Below are positions 19,369 through 27,508 of a stretch of 44,401 nucleotides of DNA, piece by piece. The translations under genes were made by a program, and so were the position numbers. Origin of the DNA: Mesorhizobium loti. GTDB taxonomy: Bacteria; Pseudomonadota; Alphaproteobacteria; Rhizobiales; Rhizobiaceae. Position 1 is the stretch's first letter. Every line of letters starts with the position of its first letter. The notes beneath the pieces were generated by a model that saw only the letters and a program-made list of their open reading frames with translations, was not told the origin of the DNA and searched no databases. The stretch is from positions 1 through 44,401 of the forward strand of contig NZ_LPWA01000134.1 in assembly GCF_001510895.1 (NCBI RefSeq), read 5' to 3'.

Positions 19369-20132
19369 AAGACACCTCCGTCGACGATCAGCATCTGTGC
19401 CGTCAGCATGCGCGAGGCGTCCGAGGCCAGGAACAGCACGGTGCCGACGATGTCGTCGGGCTGCATGACCTGCTTGATGCATTGCTTGGCAACATGGGCG
19501 GCAAGCGCCTCCTCGGTGACCCAAAGCTCGCGCTGGCGCTCGGTGATCACCCAGCCTGGCGCGATCGCGTTGACGCGGATGCCGTCGGCGCCGAGCTTGC
19601 CGGCAAGACCCTTGGTGAGGCCGAGTATGCCCGCCTTGGCGGCGGTGTAGGCCGGCAGGTCGGGATGATTGATGAGATAGGACGTCGAGCTGAAGTTGAT
19701 GATCGAGCCGCCGCCGGCGCGCTTCATGCCCGGCGCCACCGCCTGGGCGGTGAAGAAATGCGGCCGCAGATTGATCGCAAGGTTGTTGTCCCAGAACTCG
19801 ACGGTGACGTCCTTCACCTCGTGGCGGTCGTCGAGCGCCGCATTGTTGACGAGCGCCGTGACGTCGCCATGCGCTTCTGCCGCCCTGGCAACAGCGGCAC
19901 GCAGCGCCTCGACGTCGCGTAGATCGGTCTTGAGGTAGAGCGGCCGCCGGCCGAGCTCCTTTTCCAGGCGGTCGGCAAGCGCCGTGCTGGACTTGTCCGC
20001 GATGTCGATGAAAGCGACTTTGGCGCCCTGCCGCATGAAGCCCTCGGTCAGCGCCGCGCCGATGCCGGAACCGCCGCCGGTGATCAGCACCGAGGCGCCG
20101 TCGAGGTCGGCGAAACGCGCCGATGGCATCAT
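19365..20132 (-). CDS. SDR-family oxidoreductase, probable galactose (sugar) 1-dehydrogenase
   Basis: This 255-residue classical short-chain dehydrogenase has the cofactor motif ITGGGSGIGAAL, the NNAALDDRHE segment, catalytic Ser in IINFSSTSY and Tyr-Lys in PAYTAAKAG. It heads an operon with dgoK, dgoA and a lactonase, so the most economical role is oxidation of D-galactose (or a related sugar such as L-arabinose or D-fucose) to the lactone. That role is inferred from context. I start at ATG 20132, preceded by GGAGAAAGAACTC. A dehydratase for galactonate is not in the window. Confidence 0.85.
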   Translation of the reverse strand: MMPSARFADLDGASVLITGGGSGIGAALTEGFMRQGAKVAFIDIADKSSTALADRLEKELGRRPLYLKTDLRDVEALRAAVARAAEAHGDVTALVNNAALDDRHEVKDVTVEFWDNNLAINLRPHFFTAQAVAPGMKRAGGGSIINFSSTSYLINHPDLPAYTAAKAGILGLTKGLAGKLGADGIRVNAIAPGWVITERQRELWVTEEALAAHVAKQCIKQVMQPDDIVGTVLFLASDASRMLTAQMLIVDGGVL

Positions 20133-20278
20133 GAGTTCTTTCTCCCTTTGGCCGGCGCGCATCCTAGCCACGCCGGCCCCGGGAGCAAGGGCGAAAAGGC
20201 GTTTTTCGGGTTTATGTCTGACAAAATGGCCGCCGCGCCTTCGCGCGGCGCGGACTGGTCGGCTTGGAGTACGGATTA

Positions 20279-20340
20279 GTCTTTGCCTTTACGCAATTCC
20301 GGACGGAAACCGTTTCACACTTTTCCTGGAATTGCTTCGG
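20279..20340. repeat. Half-copy of the type B dispersed repeat
   Basis: Bases 20279-20340 read GTCTTTGCC...ACGCAATTCCGGACGG...CACTTTTCCTGGAATTGC, an imperfect palindrome around CAATTCC...GGAATTG. It matches the right half of 25922-26025 and the inverse of the left half of 16826-16929. It lies directly against the stop codon of the GGDEF-EAL gene. Confidence 0.75.
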
Positions 20341-21693
20341 TCAGATCGCCTTGGCGTACAGCGCGCCGCGATAGGAATCGCGCAGATAGCCGAGCGTGGC
20401 GTCGGCATCGACCGGCTTGCCGAACAAATAGCCCTGCCCGCCGGCGCAGCCGAACTGGACGAGGCGGTCGGCCTGCGCCTCTTCCTCGATGCCTTCGGCC
20501 ACCACATCCATGCCGAGCCCTTCGCACATGGCGAGAATGGCGCGGATGATGTGCTCCGACGGCCGGTCGTCGAGAATGGAGGAGACGAAGGCGCGGTCGA
20601 TCTTCAGCTTGTCGAAATGGAACTCGCGAAGGCGCCCGAGCGAGGACTGGCCGGTGCCGAAATCGTCGAGCGAGACGCGGATGCCGACCCGGCGCAGGTC
20701 CTCGACGATCTTCTCGGCCGAAGCCGGATCGGTCATCAGGCCGGTTTCGGTGATCTCGATCTCCAGCCGATGCGGATCGAAGCCGGTGCGCTCAAGGATG
20801 GCAAGGATATGCAGGCCGGTGTTCTGGTCGACCAGCTGCGACGGCGACAGGTTGAAGGACAGGAACAGGTCCTTCGGCCAGCTGCGCGCAGCCTCGGTCG
20901 CCTTGCGCAGGACGAGCTGCGACAGCGGGCCGATGATGCCGCGCTCCTCGGCGATGGGAATGAAGACGCTCGGCGGAACCATGCCGAGATCGCGGTCGGT
21001 CCAGCGGGCGAGGGTCTCGAAGCCGATGGTGCGGCGGCTGTTGAGATCGACGATGGGCTGGAAATGCGGCTCGACCTCGCCCGCCGACACCGCGCGGCGC
21101 AGCGCTTGCTCGATGCGGGTGACGCGCTTGGCGGCCTCCTCCATCTCACGGGTGTAGACGACGACGCGGCCGCGGCCCGAACGCTTGGCGTGGTAGAGCG
21201 CGGTCTCGGCCTTGTTGATCAGGATCTCGGTGGTCTCGTCGCCGGAATAAAACAGCGAGCAGCCGACCGAGGCCGACAATCGCGCGGTGCGCTCGCCGAC
21301 GTCATAGGGCGCCGACAGGATCTCGATCAGCATGCGCGACTTCTCGGCCGCCTGCTCCTCGCTGAACACCATCGGGTAGAGAAAGGCGAACTCGTCGGCG
21401 CCGATGCGGCAAACGGTGGAATGGCCGTCCATCGAGGCGCGCAGGCGCATCGCCACTTGAATGAGAATGTCGTCGCCGGCCTTGTGGCCGAACAGGTCGT
21501 TGATCGGCTTGAAGCCATCGAGGTCGAGGATGCCGACGGTGAAGGGCGCGGGATCGTCGGCGCGGTCACTGATCAGGCGATCAACCTTGTCGAAGAAGCG
21601 ACGATGGTTGCCAAGTCCGGTCAGCGGATCGGTGAAGGCCAGATCCGAGTTTTCCCTGCCTGGCTGTCCGGTGCCAAACGTCGTTTGCATCAT
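20341..21693 (-). CDS. GGDEF-EAL cyclic-di-GMP protein with variant motifs
   Basis: This soluble 450-residue protein has a GGDEF domain at about residues 18-185 and an EAL domain at about 195-445, with no N-terminal sensor or membrane helix. The GGDEF signature is GADEF (residues 98-102): the second Gly is Ala but Asp-Glu remain, and I see no RxxD inhibitory site. The EAL signature is ETL (226-228), with DDFGTG (343 onward), KIDRAFV and AEGIEEE all present, so phosphodiesterase activity is plausible while cyclase activity is doubtful. ATG 21693 is followed at once by a second ATG. A type A half-repeat lies upstream. Confidence 0.92.
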   Translation of the reverse strand: MMQTTFGTGQPGRENSDLAFTDPLTGLGNHRRFFDKVDRLISDRADDPAPFTVGILDLDGFKPINDLFGHKAGDDILIQVAMRLRASMDGHSTVCRIGADEFAFLYPMVFSEEQAAEKSRMLIEILSAPYDVGERTARLSASVGCSLFYSGDETTEILINKAETALYHAKRSGRGRVVVYTREMEEAAKRVTRIEQALRRAVSAGEVEPHFQPIVDLNSRRTIGFETLARWTDRDLGMVPPSVFIPIAEERGIIGPLSQLVLRKATEAARSWPKDLFLSFNLSPSQLVDQNTGLHILAILERTGFDPHRLEIEITETGLMTDPASAEKIVEDLRRVGIRVSLDDFGTGQSSLGRLREFHFDKLKIDRAFVSSILDDRPSEHIIRAILAMCEGLGMDVVAEGIEEEAQADRLVQFGCAGGQGYLFGKPVDADATLGYLRDSYRGALYAKAI

Positions 21694-21796
21694 GTCCCTG
21701 TCGTGATGGCGGTATTTCTGGGCAGACTGGCAGCAAAGCGTTTAGGAAAGGTATCGGAAAATCGATTTTTCCGATCGCCATGAAAGTCGTGCAACG

Positions 21797-21846
21797 CTTA
21801 AAGCATGTCGCGCAGAAACTGCGCACTTTTGGGCGACAAGCTTTAG
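21797..21846. repeat. Half-copy of the type A dispersed repeat
   Basis: CTTAAAGCATGTCGCGCAG... to CACTTTTGGGCGACAAGCTT forms an imperfect palindrome. It shares the GCGCACTTTTGGGCGA core with 1960-2010. It lies in the 258-bp gap between the GGDEF-EAL gene and gtrA, where nothing else is evident. Confidence 0.7.
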
Positions 21847-21951
21847 CCGGCTTCCTGACACGATAGAGCTCGGTGGGGCTGCTTTGCTCTCGGCGACCGG
21901 CTCAAGGCTGGCGCCGCCCGGTTCAGCAAAGCTTGAAGCCGCTGGCCGGAA

Positions 21952-22362
21952 TCAATCGCGTGCTGGAAATACCCATAGCGACGAGAGGACGTAGCTTACC
22001 GCGCTTGCGGTCACCGTCGTCAGTGCCGACATGGAGAGAGGCGGCATGGCGAAGCGCGTCGCCGCCACATGCGACACAAGGCCTGAAAAGACGGCGCATC
22101 CGACCTGCAGCGCGAGATAGCGCGGCATCGCCGTCGCATGGTCGTGCTTGCCGCCGAAGGTCCAGCCGTGCTGTGCCGAATAGGCGACGACGAAGCTGAT
22201 CGCATAGGCGACGACGCTGCCGGTGAACGGCGAAAGGCCCGCCGAGACCAGCAGCCACGACAGCACGAACAGCAGCAATGCAGCGCCGATGCCGACTGTG
22301 AGGAAGCGGAAAAGGCGCGTCCGGAGAAAGGGAGCCAATGCGCCGTTCATGTGTCCTGACAT
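21952..22362 (-). CDS. GtrA-like family membrane protein
   Basis: This 136-residue protein has four transmembrane helices in the GtrA/flippase-like pattern: LFRFLTVGIGAALLLFVL, then FTGSVVAYAISFVVAYSAQ with HGWTF, then VGCAVFSGLVS, then a C-terminal helix ending SSLWVFPARD. GtrA-type proteins are thought to flip polyprenyl-phosphate-linked sugars. It is coupled to the preceding glycosyltransferase, whose stop codon overlaps an internal ATG at 22350 (ATGA). Either 22362 or 22350 could be the start. Confidence 0.85.
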   Translation of the reverse strand: MSGHMNGALAPFLRTRLFRFLTVGIGAALLLFVLSWLLVSAGLSPFTGSVVAYAISFVVAYSAQHGWTFGGKHDHATAMPRYLALQVGCAVFSGLVSHVAATRFAMPPLSMSALTTVTASAVSYVLSSLWVFPARD

Positions 22363-23584
22363 ACCCTGACGTCATCGGCCGGACCAACCGATGCGGCTTG
22401 CAGGCGCTTCAGCGGTATTTCCAGGACGCCGAGCAGAAAGGCGGAAAAGAACGCCTGCAGCGAGATGACGATCAGGCTCAGGCCGAGCACGACGACGCGC
22501 GGAATCTCGGGATCCTCCAGGGGACCGAATCCGAGGCTCGCCCAGCGCCACACGGCGTAGCCGAAGAACAGGGCGCCGCCGGCAAAGCAGATACCGGCAT
22601 TGCCGGCGAGACGGTCGGTGCTGAGGGTCCTGGTCAGCCAATCCGATCGCCGGTTGCGCGGCAGGATGCCGGTTATCTCGGCGTAATAGCGCGATATCGC
22701 GCCGAAGGTGATGAGTTGGACGCCCACCACCACCATGAAGCAGGCGGCGACGAATGTGTTGATGTCGAGCGACAGGTTATCGACCACCTGCAGCGGGCCT
22801 AGCATCAACAGCGTTACCAGCAGCGCGCCAAAGCCGAGCAACGCCGTGCCGGGTATGAAGAACATCCAGCGGGGATTGTGCACCAGCAGGAACTTCAGAT
22901 GGCGCCAGCCGTCGCGCCAGGTGCGCAGATGCGGCGGACGGCTGCGGCCGTCGGGCTTGAGCGTGGTCGGAACTTCCTCGATGCGCAGGCCGGCAAGCGC
23001 GCTGCGCACCACCATCTCGCTGGCGAATTCCATGCCGCTGGTCTGCAGGTCGAGCTTCCTGATGCGGTCGGCATTGAAACCGCGCAGGCCGCAATGGAAG
23101 TCGCCGGTCTTGATGCGGAAGAACAGGCGGCCGATGAAGCTCAGCACCGGATTGCCGAGATGGCGATGCAGGCGCGGCATGGCGCCGGGCTCGATGCCAC
23201 CCTTGAACCGGTTGCCCATCACCAGGTCGGCGCCGCCTCGCAGGCGCGAGACGAAGGCGTCGAGCGCGCCAAAGTTGTAGCTGTCGTCGCATCGCCCATG
23301 ATGATATAGCGGCCCCTGGCGGCGGCGATGCCGCCGAGAAGTGCCGCGCCATAGCCCTTATTCGCCACCGGCACGACACGGGCGCCGTTCTCGGACGCGA
23401 TCTGCTGCGAGCCGTCGGAACTGCCATTGTCCGCGATCAAGACCTCGCCGGAGATGCCCGCCCTGTCGAGGAAGGACCTGGCCTTGCCGATGCAAATGGC
23501 CAGCGTCTCGGCCTCGTTGAGGCACGGCATGAGGATGGTGAGCTCGAGTTCCCCGGCGGCGCGGACGGCGGTGAAAGCATTCAT
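22347..23584 (-). CDS. Family 2 glycosyltransferase (dolichol-phosphate mannosyltransferase type), frameshifted
   Basis: Joined across one missing base this encodes about 412 residues. The N-terminal GT2 domain begins LTILMPCLNEAETLAICI, with VLIADNGSSDGSQ and the metal-binding GDADDS. The C-terminal part has at least three or four membrane helices (MFFIPGTALLGFGALLV onward). These enzymes move a sugar from a nucleotide to polyprenyl phosphate, and the partner GtrA encoded next would flip it. The frame breaks near 23288: restoring one C converts GDATTATT to GDADDSYNFGALDAFV and joins the two open frames. A sequence error is the likely cause. Confidence 0.88.
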
Positions 23585-23748
23585 GCCCGTGGTTCCGTCA
23601 AAGGCCCGGCCGGCACAGTCCGGCCTGGCACTCGATGCTCACCCTTGCACGGCAAGGCTTAAGAAAACGATGACGCGCAACATTGCCTTGTCTCAAAATG
23701 GCCGCGGGGCGTCGCTGCGTTTCCGACGCTCTTCGAAAATGGACCCGA

Positions 23749-23777
23749 TTGGCAGAAGCCACCGAGTTCCTTATATC
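23749..23777 (+). promoter_or_regulatory. Probable sigma-70 promoter of gshB
   Basis: TTGGCA (23749-23754), a 17-bp spacer and TATATC (23772-23777) lie 27 bases before the gshB ATG. The spacing is ideal and the -35 is close to consensus. Confidence 0.5.
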
Positions 23778-23803
23778 GGCGACAGGGTTTGCCGGAGATG
23801 AAA

Positions 23804-24745
23804 ATGCCGCTGAAGATCGCCGTCCAGATGGACCATGTCTCGACCGTCTCGATCGCCGGTGACACCTCGTTTGCGCTGTCGCTGGAGGCGCAGCGGCGCG
23901 GCCATCAGCTCTTCCACTACACGCCGGACCGGCTGTCGATGCTGGGCGGCAAGGTGTTTGCCCGCATCGAGGAGATGAAAGTCCGCGACGAGAAGGGCAA
24001 CCACTATTCGTTGGGCGATCCGGTGCGCACCGACCTGTCGGAGATGGACGTCATCCTGCTGCGCCAGGATCCGCCCTTCGACATGAACTACATCACCACC
24101 ACGCACATCCTGGAGCGCATCCACCCGAAGACGCTGGTGGTCAACGACCCGGCCTGGGTGCGCAACAGCCCGGAAAAGATCTTCGTCACCGAATTTCCGG
24201 ACCTGATGCCGGAGACGCTGGTCACCAAGGACCCGCAGGAAGTGGCCGCCTTCCGCAAGGAGTTCGGCGACATCATCGTCAAGCCGCTCTACGGCAATGG
24301 CGGCGCCGGCATCTTCCATCTGCTGGAGGCCGACCGCAACCTTGCCTCGCTGCTCGAAATGTTCGGCCAGTTGTTCCGCGAGCCCTATATCGTGCAGCGC
24401 TATCTCAAGGACGTGCGCAAGGGTGATAAGCGCATCATCCTGATCGACGGCGAGCCGGTGGGCGCCATCAACCGCGTGCCGGCCGAGCACGATTCCCGCT
24501 CCAACATGCATGTCGGCGGCCGCGCCGAGAAGACCGAGCTGACGGAGCGCGAGCGCGAGATCTGCGCCCGCATCGGACCCTCGCTCAGGCAACGCGGCTT
24601 CATCCTCGTCGGCATCGACGTCATCGGCGACTTCATGACCGAAATCAACGTGACCTCGCCGACCGGCATTCGCGAGGTGCGGCGTTTCGGTGGGGCGGAT
24701 ATCGCCGCCCTGTTCTGGGATTGCGTGGAGGACAAAAGGCGATAG
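23804..24745 (+). CDS. gshB: Glutathione synthetase
   Basis: This 313-residue ATP-grasp enzyme joins gamma-glutamylcysteine and glycine. It opens KIAVQMDHVSTVSIAGDTSF, followed by DVILLRQDPPFDMNYIT, VVNDPAWVRNSPEKIF and IIVKPLYGNGGAGIF (ATP-binding Lys and Gly loop), and ends with FMTEINVTSPTGIREV, which carries the metal ligands. I chose ATG 23804 (MPLKIAVQ), with GGAGA about six bases upstream, over ATG 23798 and a TTG at 23789. Confidence 0.96.
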   Translation: MPLKIAVQMDHVSTVSIAGDTSFALSLEAQRRGHQLFHYTPDRLSMLGGKVFARIEEMKVRDEKGNHYSLGDPVRTDLSEMDVILLRQDPPFDMNYITTTHILERIHPKTLVVNDPAWVRNSPEKIFVTEFPDLMPETLVTKDPQEVAAFRKEFGDIIVKPLYGNGGAGIFHLLEADRNLASLLEMFGQLFREPYIVQRYLKDVRKGDKRIILIDGEPVGAINRVPAEHDSRSNMHVGGRAEKTELTEREREICARIGPSLRQRGFILVGIDVIGDFMTEINVTSPTGIREVRRFGGADIAALFWDCVEDKRR

Positions 24746-24847
24746 CAGGCCTCGCGTCTGGGCTATTTCGCAGCGAAAACTAAGCACCTTTGCGCTTGCC
24801 TTGAAGGCATTCTATTTTGGAGCGTAGTAGCCGCTCGTGGGCATAGA

Positions 24848-25915
24848 ATGTCGGTCTTGCCTTTCCTAAGAATTTACGCGCCGCCCAACGCGGTGCTGGC
24901 TGCGCCTGGGCTTCTGGCGGTGGCTGCGCTCACGATACCGGACATGTCCGGACGAAGCAGACTGGCTCTGGCTGCCGTGCTCGCTGTCATTTGGGGCGCC
25001 TATCTCCTGCAGATGGTCTCGACGCTGCTCAAGCGGCGGGCGGAAGACGGACGGACGAGGACGCCCGAAATCGCCATCGATGTGCTCGCGGTCTTGGTTC
25101 CACTGGCCGCATTTCTGCTCGTCGGCACGCCCGACCGGAGCCTCTACTGTGCTGTCTGGCTGCTGAAGCCGCTGCGCGACTCGACTTTCTTTCCGGTGCT
25201 GGGCAGGGTGCTGGCCAACGAAGCGCGCAACCTGATCGGCGTCACCACGCTCTTCGGCGTCGTTCTGTTCAGCGTCGCGCTCGCGGGCTATGTCATCGAG
25301 CGCGACATCCAACCGGACAAGTTCGGCAGCATCCCCCAGGCAATGTGGTGGGCGGTGGTCACGCTGTCCACCACCGGCTATGGCGACGCGATTCCGCAAA
25401 GCTTCGCCGGCCGCGTTCTTGCCGGGATGGTCATGATGTGTGGCATCGGCATCTTCGCGCTCTGGGCAGGCATCCTTGCCACCGGCTTCTATCAAGAAGT
25501 CCGTCGCGGGGATTTCGTCCGCAATTGGCAGCTGGTCGCCGCCGTGCCGTTGTTTCAGAAGCTCGGCCCGGCCGTGCTGGTCGAGATCGTGCGCGCGTTA
25601 AGACCTCGCATGGTGCCGGAGGGCGCCGTGATCTGCCGCAAAGGCGAGCCCGGTGATCAGATGTTCTTCGTCGTGGAGGGGCGGGTCAGCGTCGCGACGC
25701 CGAGCCCGGTGGAGCTTGGCCCTGGCGCCTTCTTCGGCGAGATGGCGCTGATCACCGGCGAACCGCGTATGGCGACCGTCAGCGCCGCAACGGCGGTCTC
25801 ACTCCTGTCGCTGCACTCGGCGGATTTCCAGATGCTGTGCGGCAGCAGCCCGGAGATCGCGGAAATCATCCGCAAAACCGCGCTCGAGCGGCGCGGCGCG
25901 GCGCCGATGGCTTGA
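24848..25915 (+). CDS. mloK1: Cyclic-nucleotide-gated potassium channel MloK1 ortholog
   Basis: This 355-residue protein is very close to MloK1 of Mesorhizobium loti and has the same length. It has six membrane segments (about residues 12-215), the selectivity filter TTGYGD at 175-180, and a C-terminal cyclic-nucleotide-binding domain at about 230-350. The phosphate-binding cassette FFGEMALITGEPRMATVSA carries Arg307, the cAMP-contacting residue in MloK1. The S4-like helix has few positive charges, as expected for a ligand-gated, non-voltage-sensing channel. Identification is by recall of the family sequence. The physiological role is not established. Confidence 0.95.
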   Translation: MSVLPFLRIYAPPNAVLAAPGLLAVAALTIPDMSGRSRLALAAVLAVIWGAYLLQMVSTLLKRRAEDGRTRTPEIAIDVLAVLVPLAAFLLVGTPDRSLYCAVWLLKPLRDSTFFPVLGRVLANEARNLIGVTTLFGVVLFSVALAGYVIERDIQPDKFGSIPQAMWWAVVTLSTTGYGDAIPQSFAGRVLAGMVMMCGIGIFALWAGILATGFYQEVRRGDFVRNWQLVAAVPLFQKLGPAVLVEIVRALRPRMVPEGAVICRKGEPGDQMFFVVEGRVSVATPSPVELGPGAFFGEMALITGEPRMATVSAATAVSLLSLHSADFQMLCGSSPEIAEIIRKTALERRGAAPMA

Positions 25916-25921
25916 CCGTAC

Positions 25922-26025
25922 TAGAACAGTTCAGCGTTCTACAGAATCGCTGAACTGCTCTAACCGTTTGTTCTCACGCAATTCCGGACGAAACCGCTAC
26001 ACACTTTTCCTGGAATTGCTCTAGC
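25922..26025. repeat. Dispersed palindromic repeat (type B)
   Basis: A hairpin GAACAGTTCAGCG / CGCTGAACTGCTC (25924 to about 25962) is followed by the half-palindrome ACGCAATTCCGGAC...CTTTTCCTGGAATTGCTCTAG. It has the same two-part design as 16826-16929 but in the opposite orientation. It starts a few bases after the mloK1 stop. Confidence 0.8.
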
Positions 26026-26075
26026 TGTGCAGTCCGGACTCGGCCCCAAGATCGTCGCCAGACGGGCGCCCCTAT

Positions 26076-26090
26076 GTTCCCGTAATGTTC
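26076..26090 (+). promoter_or_regulatory. LexA (SOS) box upstream of the comM remnant
   Basis: GTTC-CCGTAAT-GTTC matches the alphaproteobacterial LexA site GTTC-N7-GTTC exactly. It lies about 110 bases before the ATG of the decayed comM copy. The identical 15 bases occur at 31010-31024 before the intact comM. Confidence 0.7.
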
Positions 26091-26185
26091 TTGCCTAAAT
26101 CCGAAATCTGTGATTGTCTTGGGTCGACATCACCCGCGGTCCGAGCAAGGCCGAGGTGAGCCGGCATCCGGGGGCTTGAAACAAC

Positions 26186-26400
26186 ATGGTGGCGCGGGTT
26201 CGCACGGTGGCTTTCCAGGGCATCGAGGCCGTGCCGGTCGATGTCCAGGTGATGATCGCGCCCGGCAAGATCGGCATGCAGATGTTGAGACGGATTAATT
26301 CCAGCCGTTTGCAACCGATTCCACCTACACAATGGCCAGGAAAGCGCCAAGCGCGCGCTGGAGGTGGCAGCGGCCGGCGAGCACAATCTTCTGACATTGT
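26186..26400 (+). pseudogene. Decayed duplicate of the comM 5' region
   Basis: The first 32 codons (MVARVRTVAFQGIEAVPVDV onward, to GMQ) match the N-terminus of the intact comM at 31122 almost exactly at DNA level. The match then stops, about 46 unrelated bases follow, and homology resumes at about 26331 with GQESAKRALEVAAAGEHNLL, which corresponds to comM residues 195-214 just before Walker A. So about 160 internal codons are missing and the whole 3' half is absent. Small differences in the retained parts suggest an old duplication or a copy from a relative rather than a recent tandem event. Confidence 0.88.
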
Positions 26401-26642
26401 GGCCAAGTGAATTCTAAAAGCCGGTGGCTTCAGGTTACGGCTCAAAGCCGGATCGGTCCGCCACATGGCGGACTGGTGCAAGCTTATGTAACGTTGAAGC
26501 AAGCGCAGCCTGATGCCCGCCGTGAGGCATTGCAGCGCAGTCTCACGGCGCTCGAGATGGGCATCTATACCGACTCGCCACTGGCGCAGCTCACAGCCTC
26601 AACGTAGTGTTGTCGCGTGCCGCTTACAGGGGACGGGCTGTA

Positions 26643-27497
26643 ATGCTCCTTCGAAGCTGGATGATCTTCTCGGTGGTCATCGCCTCGGTGCAGGCCGTCG
26701 TGGGTTTGCTTTCCGTTCTCCAGCACAACGCCGTGCTTTCCGACCTTCTACGGCAGCGAATTTCAGTCATTGCCCAGATGACGGCAACCTCGTTCAAACC
26801 GATCATCGATCTTGGTCTGCCGATTTCGATGATACGCGGCGGCGACGCCATCGTTGCGCGGGCGCTGGAGATCGATGACCACGTCAAGGCAGTCCACGCT
26901 ATCAACCCATCTGGAATCATCGTCTATACCACTAATGCGCCGCGGCCGAAGACGGTTCCGCACGAGGTGCTGCAGGCGATGCAGTTGTCGAAGGACGTCA
27001 AATGGAGCACCGAGACAGCCGAGCAAATCTACAGCGGGTTCAACGTAGTGGGCCAGGACGGCGCCGTCAGCGGCGCTGTGGTTGTCGCCTACCCGAAGGA
27101 CCGGCTCGAAGCGGCTTCACAGCGTATGGTGAGCAAGGTTGTCCGCACAGCCCTCCTGATCTGGGTCGCGTTCTCGGCGCTATCTTACCTTTTGCTGAGG
27201 TTGCTTCTCGGAACCCCTCAGCGCCGGCTTGCCCGCATGGAGCGTGTTGCCCGCGGCGAACCCGCGGCAGAGTCCGGCACTGATGGCAATCTGAGGAGGA
27301 ATGGCCCCGGCGCGTTCTGGCGGGACCTCTTCGACTCGCAGATCCGTCAACTTGACGCAAACCTTTCAGATGCGAGACGGCAGTATGACAAGGTCAGCCG
27401 GGAACTCGGCGCCTTCGCTGCACCGGTTGCAGAGGACAGGCACCCCGAGAGCGACGACAATGTCCTCGCGACCCTCCCGCTCCCGACACCGAGATAG
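26643..27497 (+). CDS. Membrane protein with extracytoplasmic sensor-like domain (cassette gene 1)
   Basis: This 284-residue protein has TM1 at residues 6-26, a periplasmic region of about 140 residues resembling a Cache/PDC-type ligand domain (HAINPSGIIVYTT in the core), TM2 at about 165-190, and a cytoplasmic helix with coiled-coil character (FDSQIRQLDANLSDARRQY). No kinase, cyclase or chemotaxis output domain is present. I start at ATG 26643 after AGGGGACGG; a GTG at 26607 is an alternative. The stop at 27497 may be artificial: adding one C at 27482-27484 fuses this frame with the sensor-MFS gene via LPLPDTEIASNPLRSLARQ. It may therefore be the N-terminal part of one protein of about 950 residues. 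Confidence 0.7.
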   Translation: MLLRSWMIFSVVIASVQAVVGLLSVLQHNAVLSDLLRQRISVIAQMTATSFKPIIDLGLPISMIRGGDAIVARALEIDDHVKAVHAINPSGIIVYTTNAPRPKTVPHEVLQAMQLSKDVKWSTETAEQIYSGFNVVGQDGAVSGAVVVAYPKDRLEAASQRMVSKVVRTALLIWVAFSALSYLLLRLLLGTPQRRLARMERVARGEPAAESGTDGNLRRNGPGAFWRDLFDSQIRQLDANLSDARRQYDKVSRELGAFAAPVAEDRHPESDDNVLATLPLPTPR

Positions 27498-27508
27498 CGT
27501 CCAATCCC

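Noticed and set aside
19984..21783. 599-residue open frame on the + strand
   Set aside because: Antisense to the GGDEF-EAL gene and to the SDR 5' end. Composition and lack of a ribosome binding site mark it as a shadow.
26407..26607. 66-residue ORF between the comM remnant and cassette gene 1
   Set aside because: It has a GTG start without a ribosome binding site and no recognisable family. Its stop touches an alternative start of the next gene, so it could be a short leader, but support is too thin to list.
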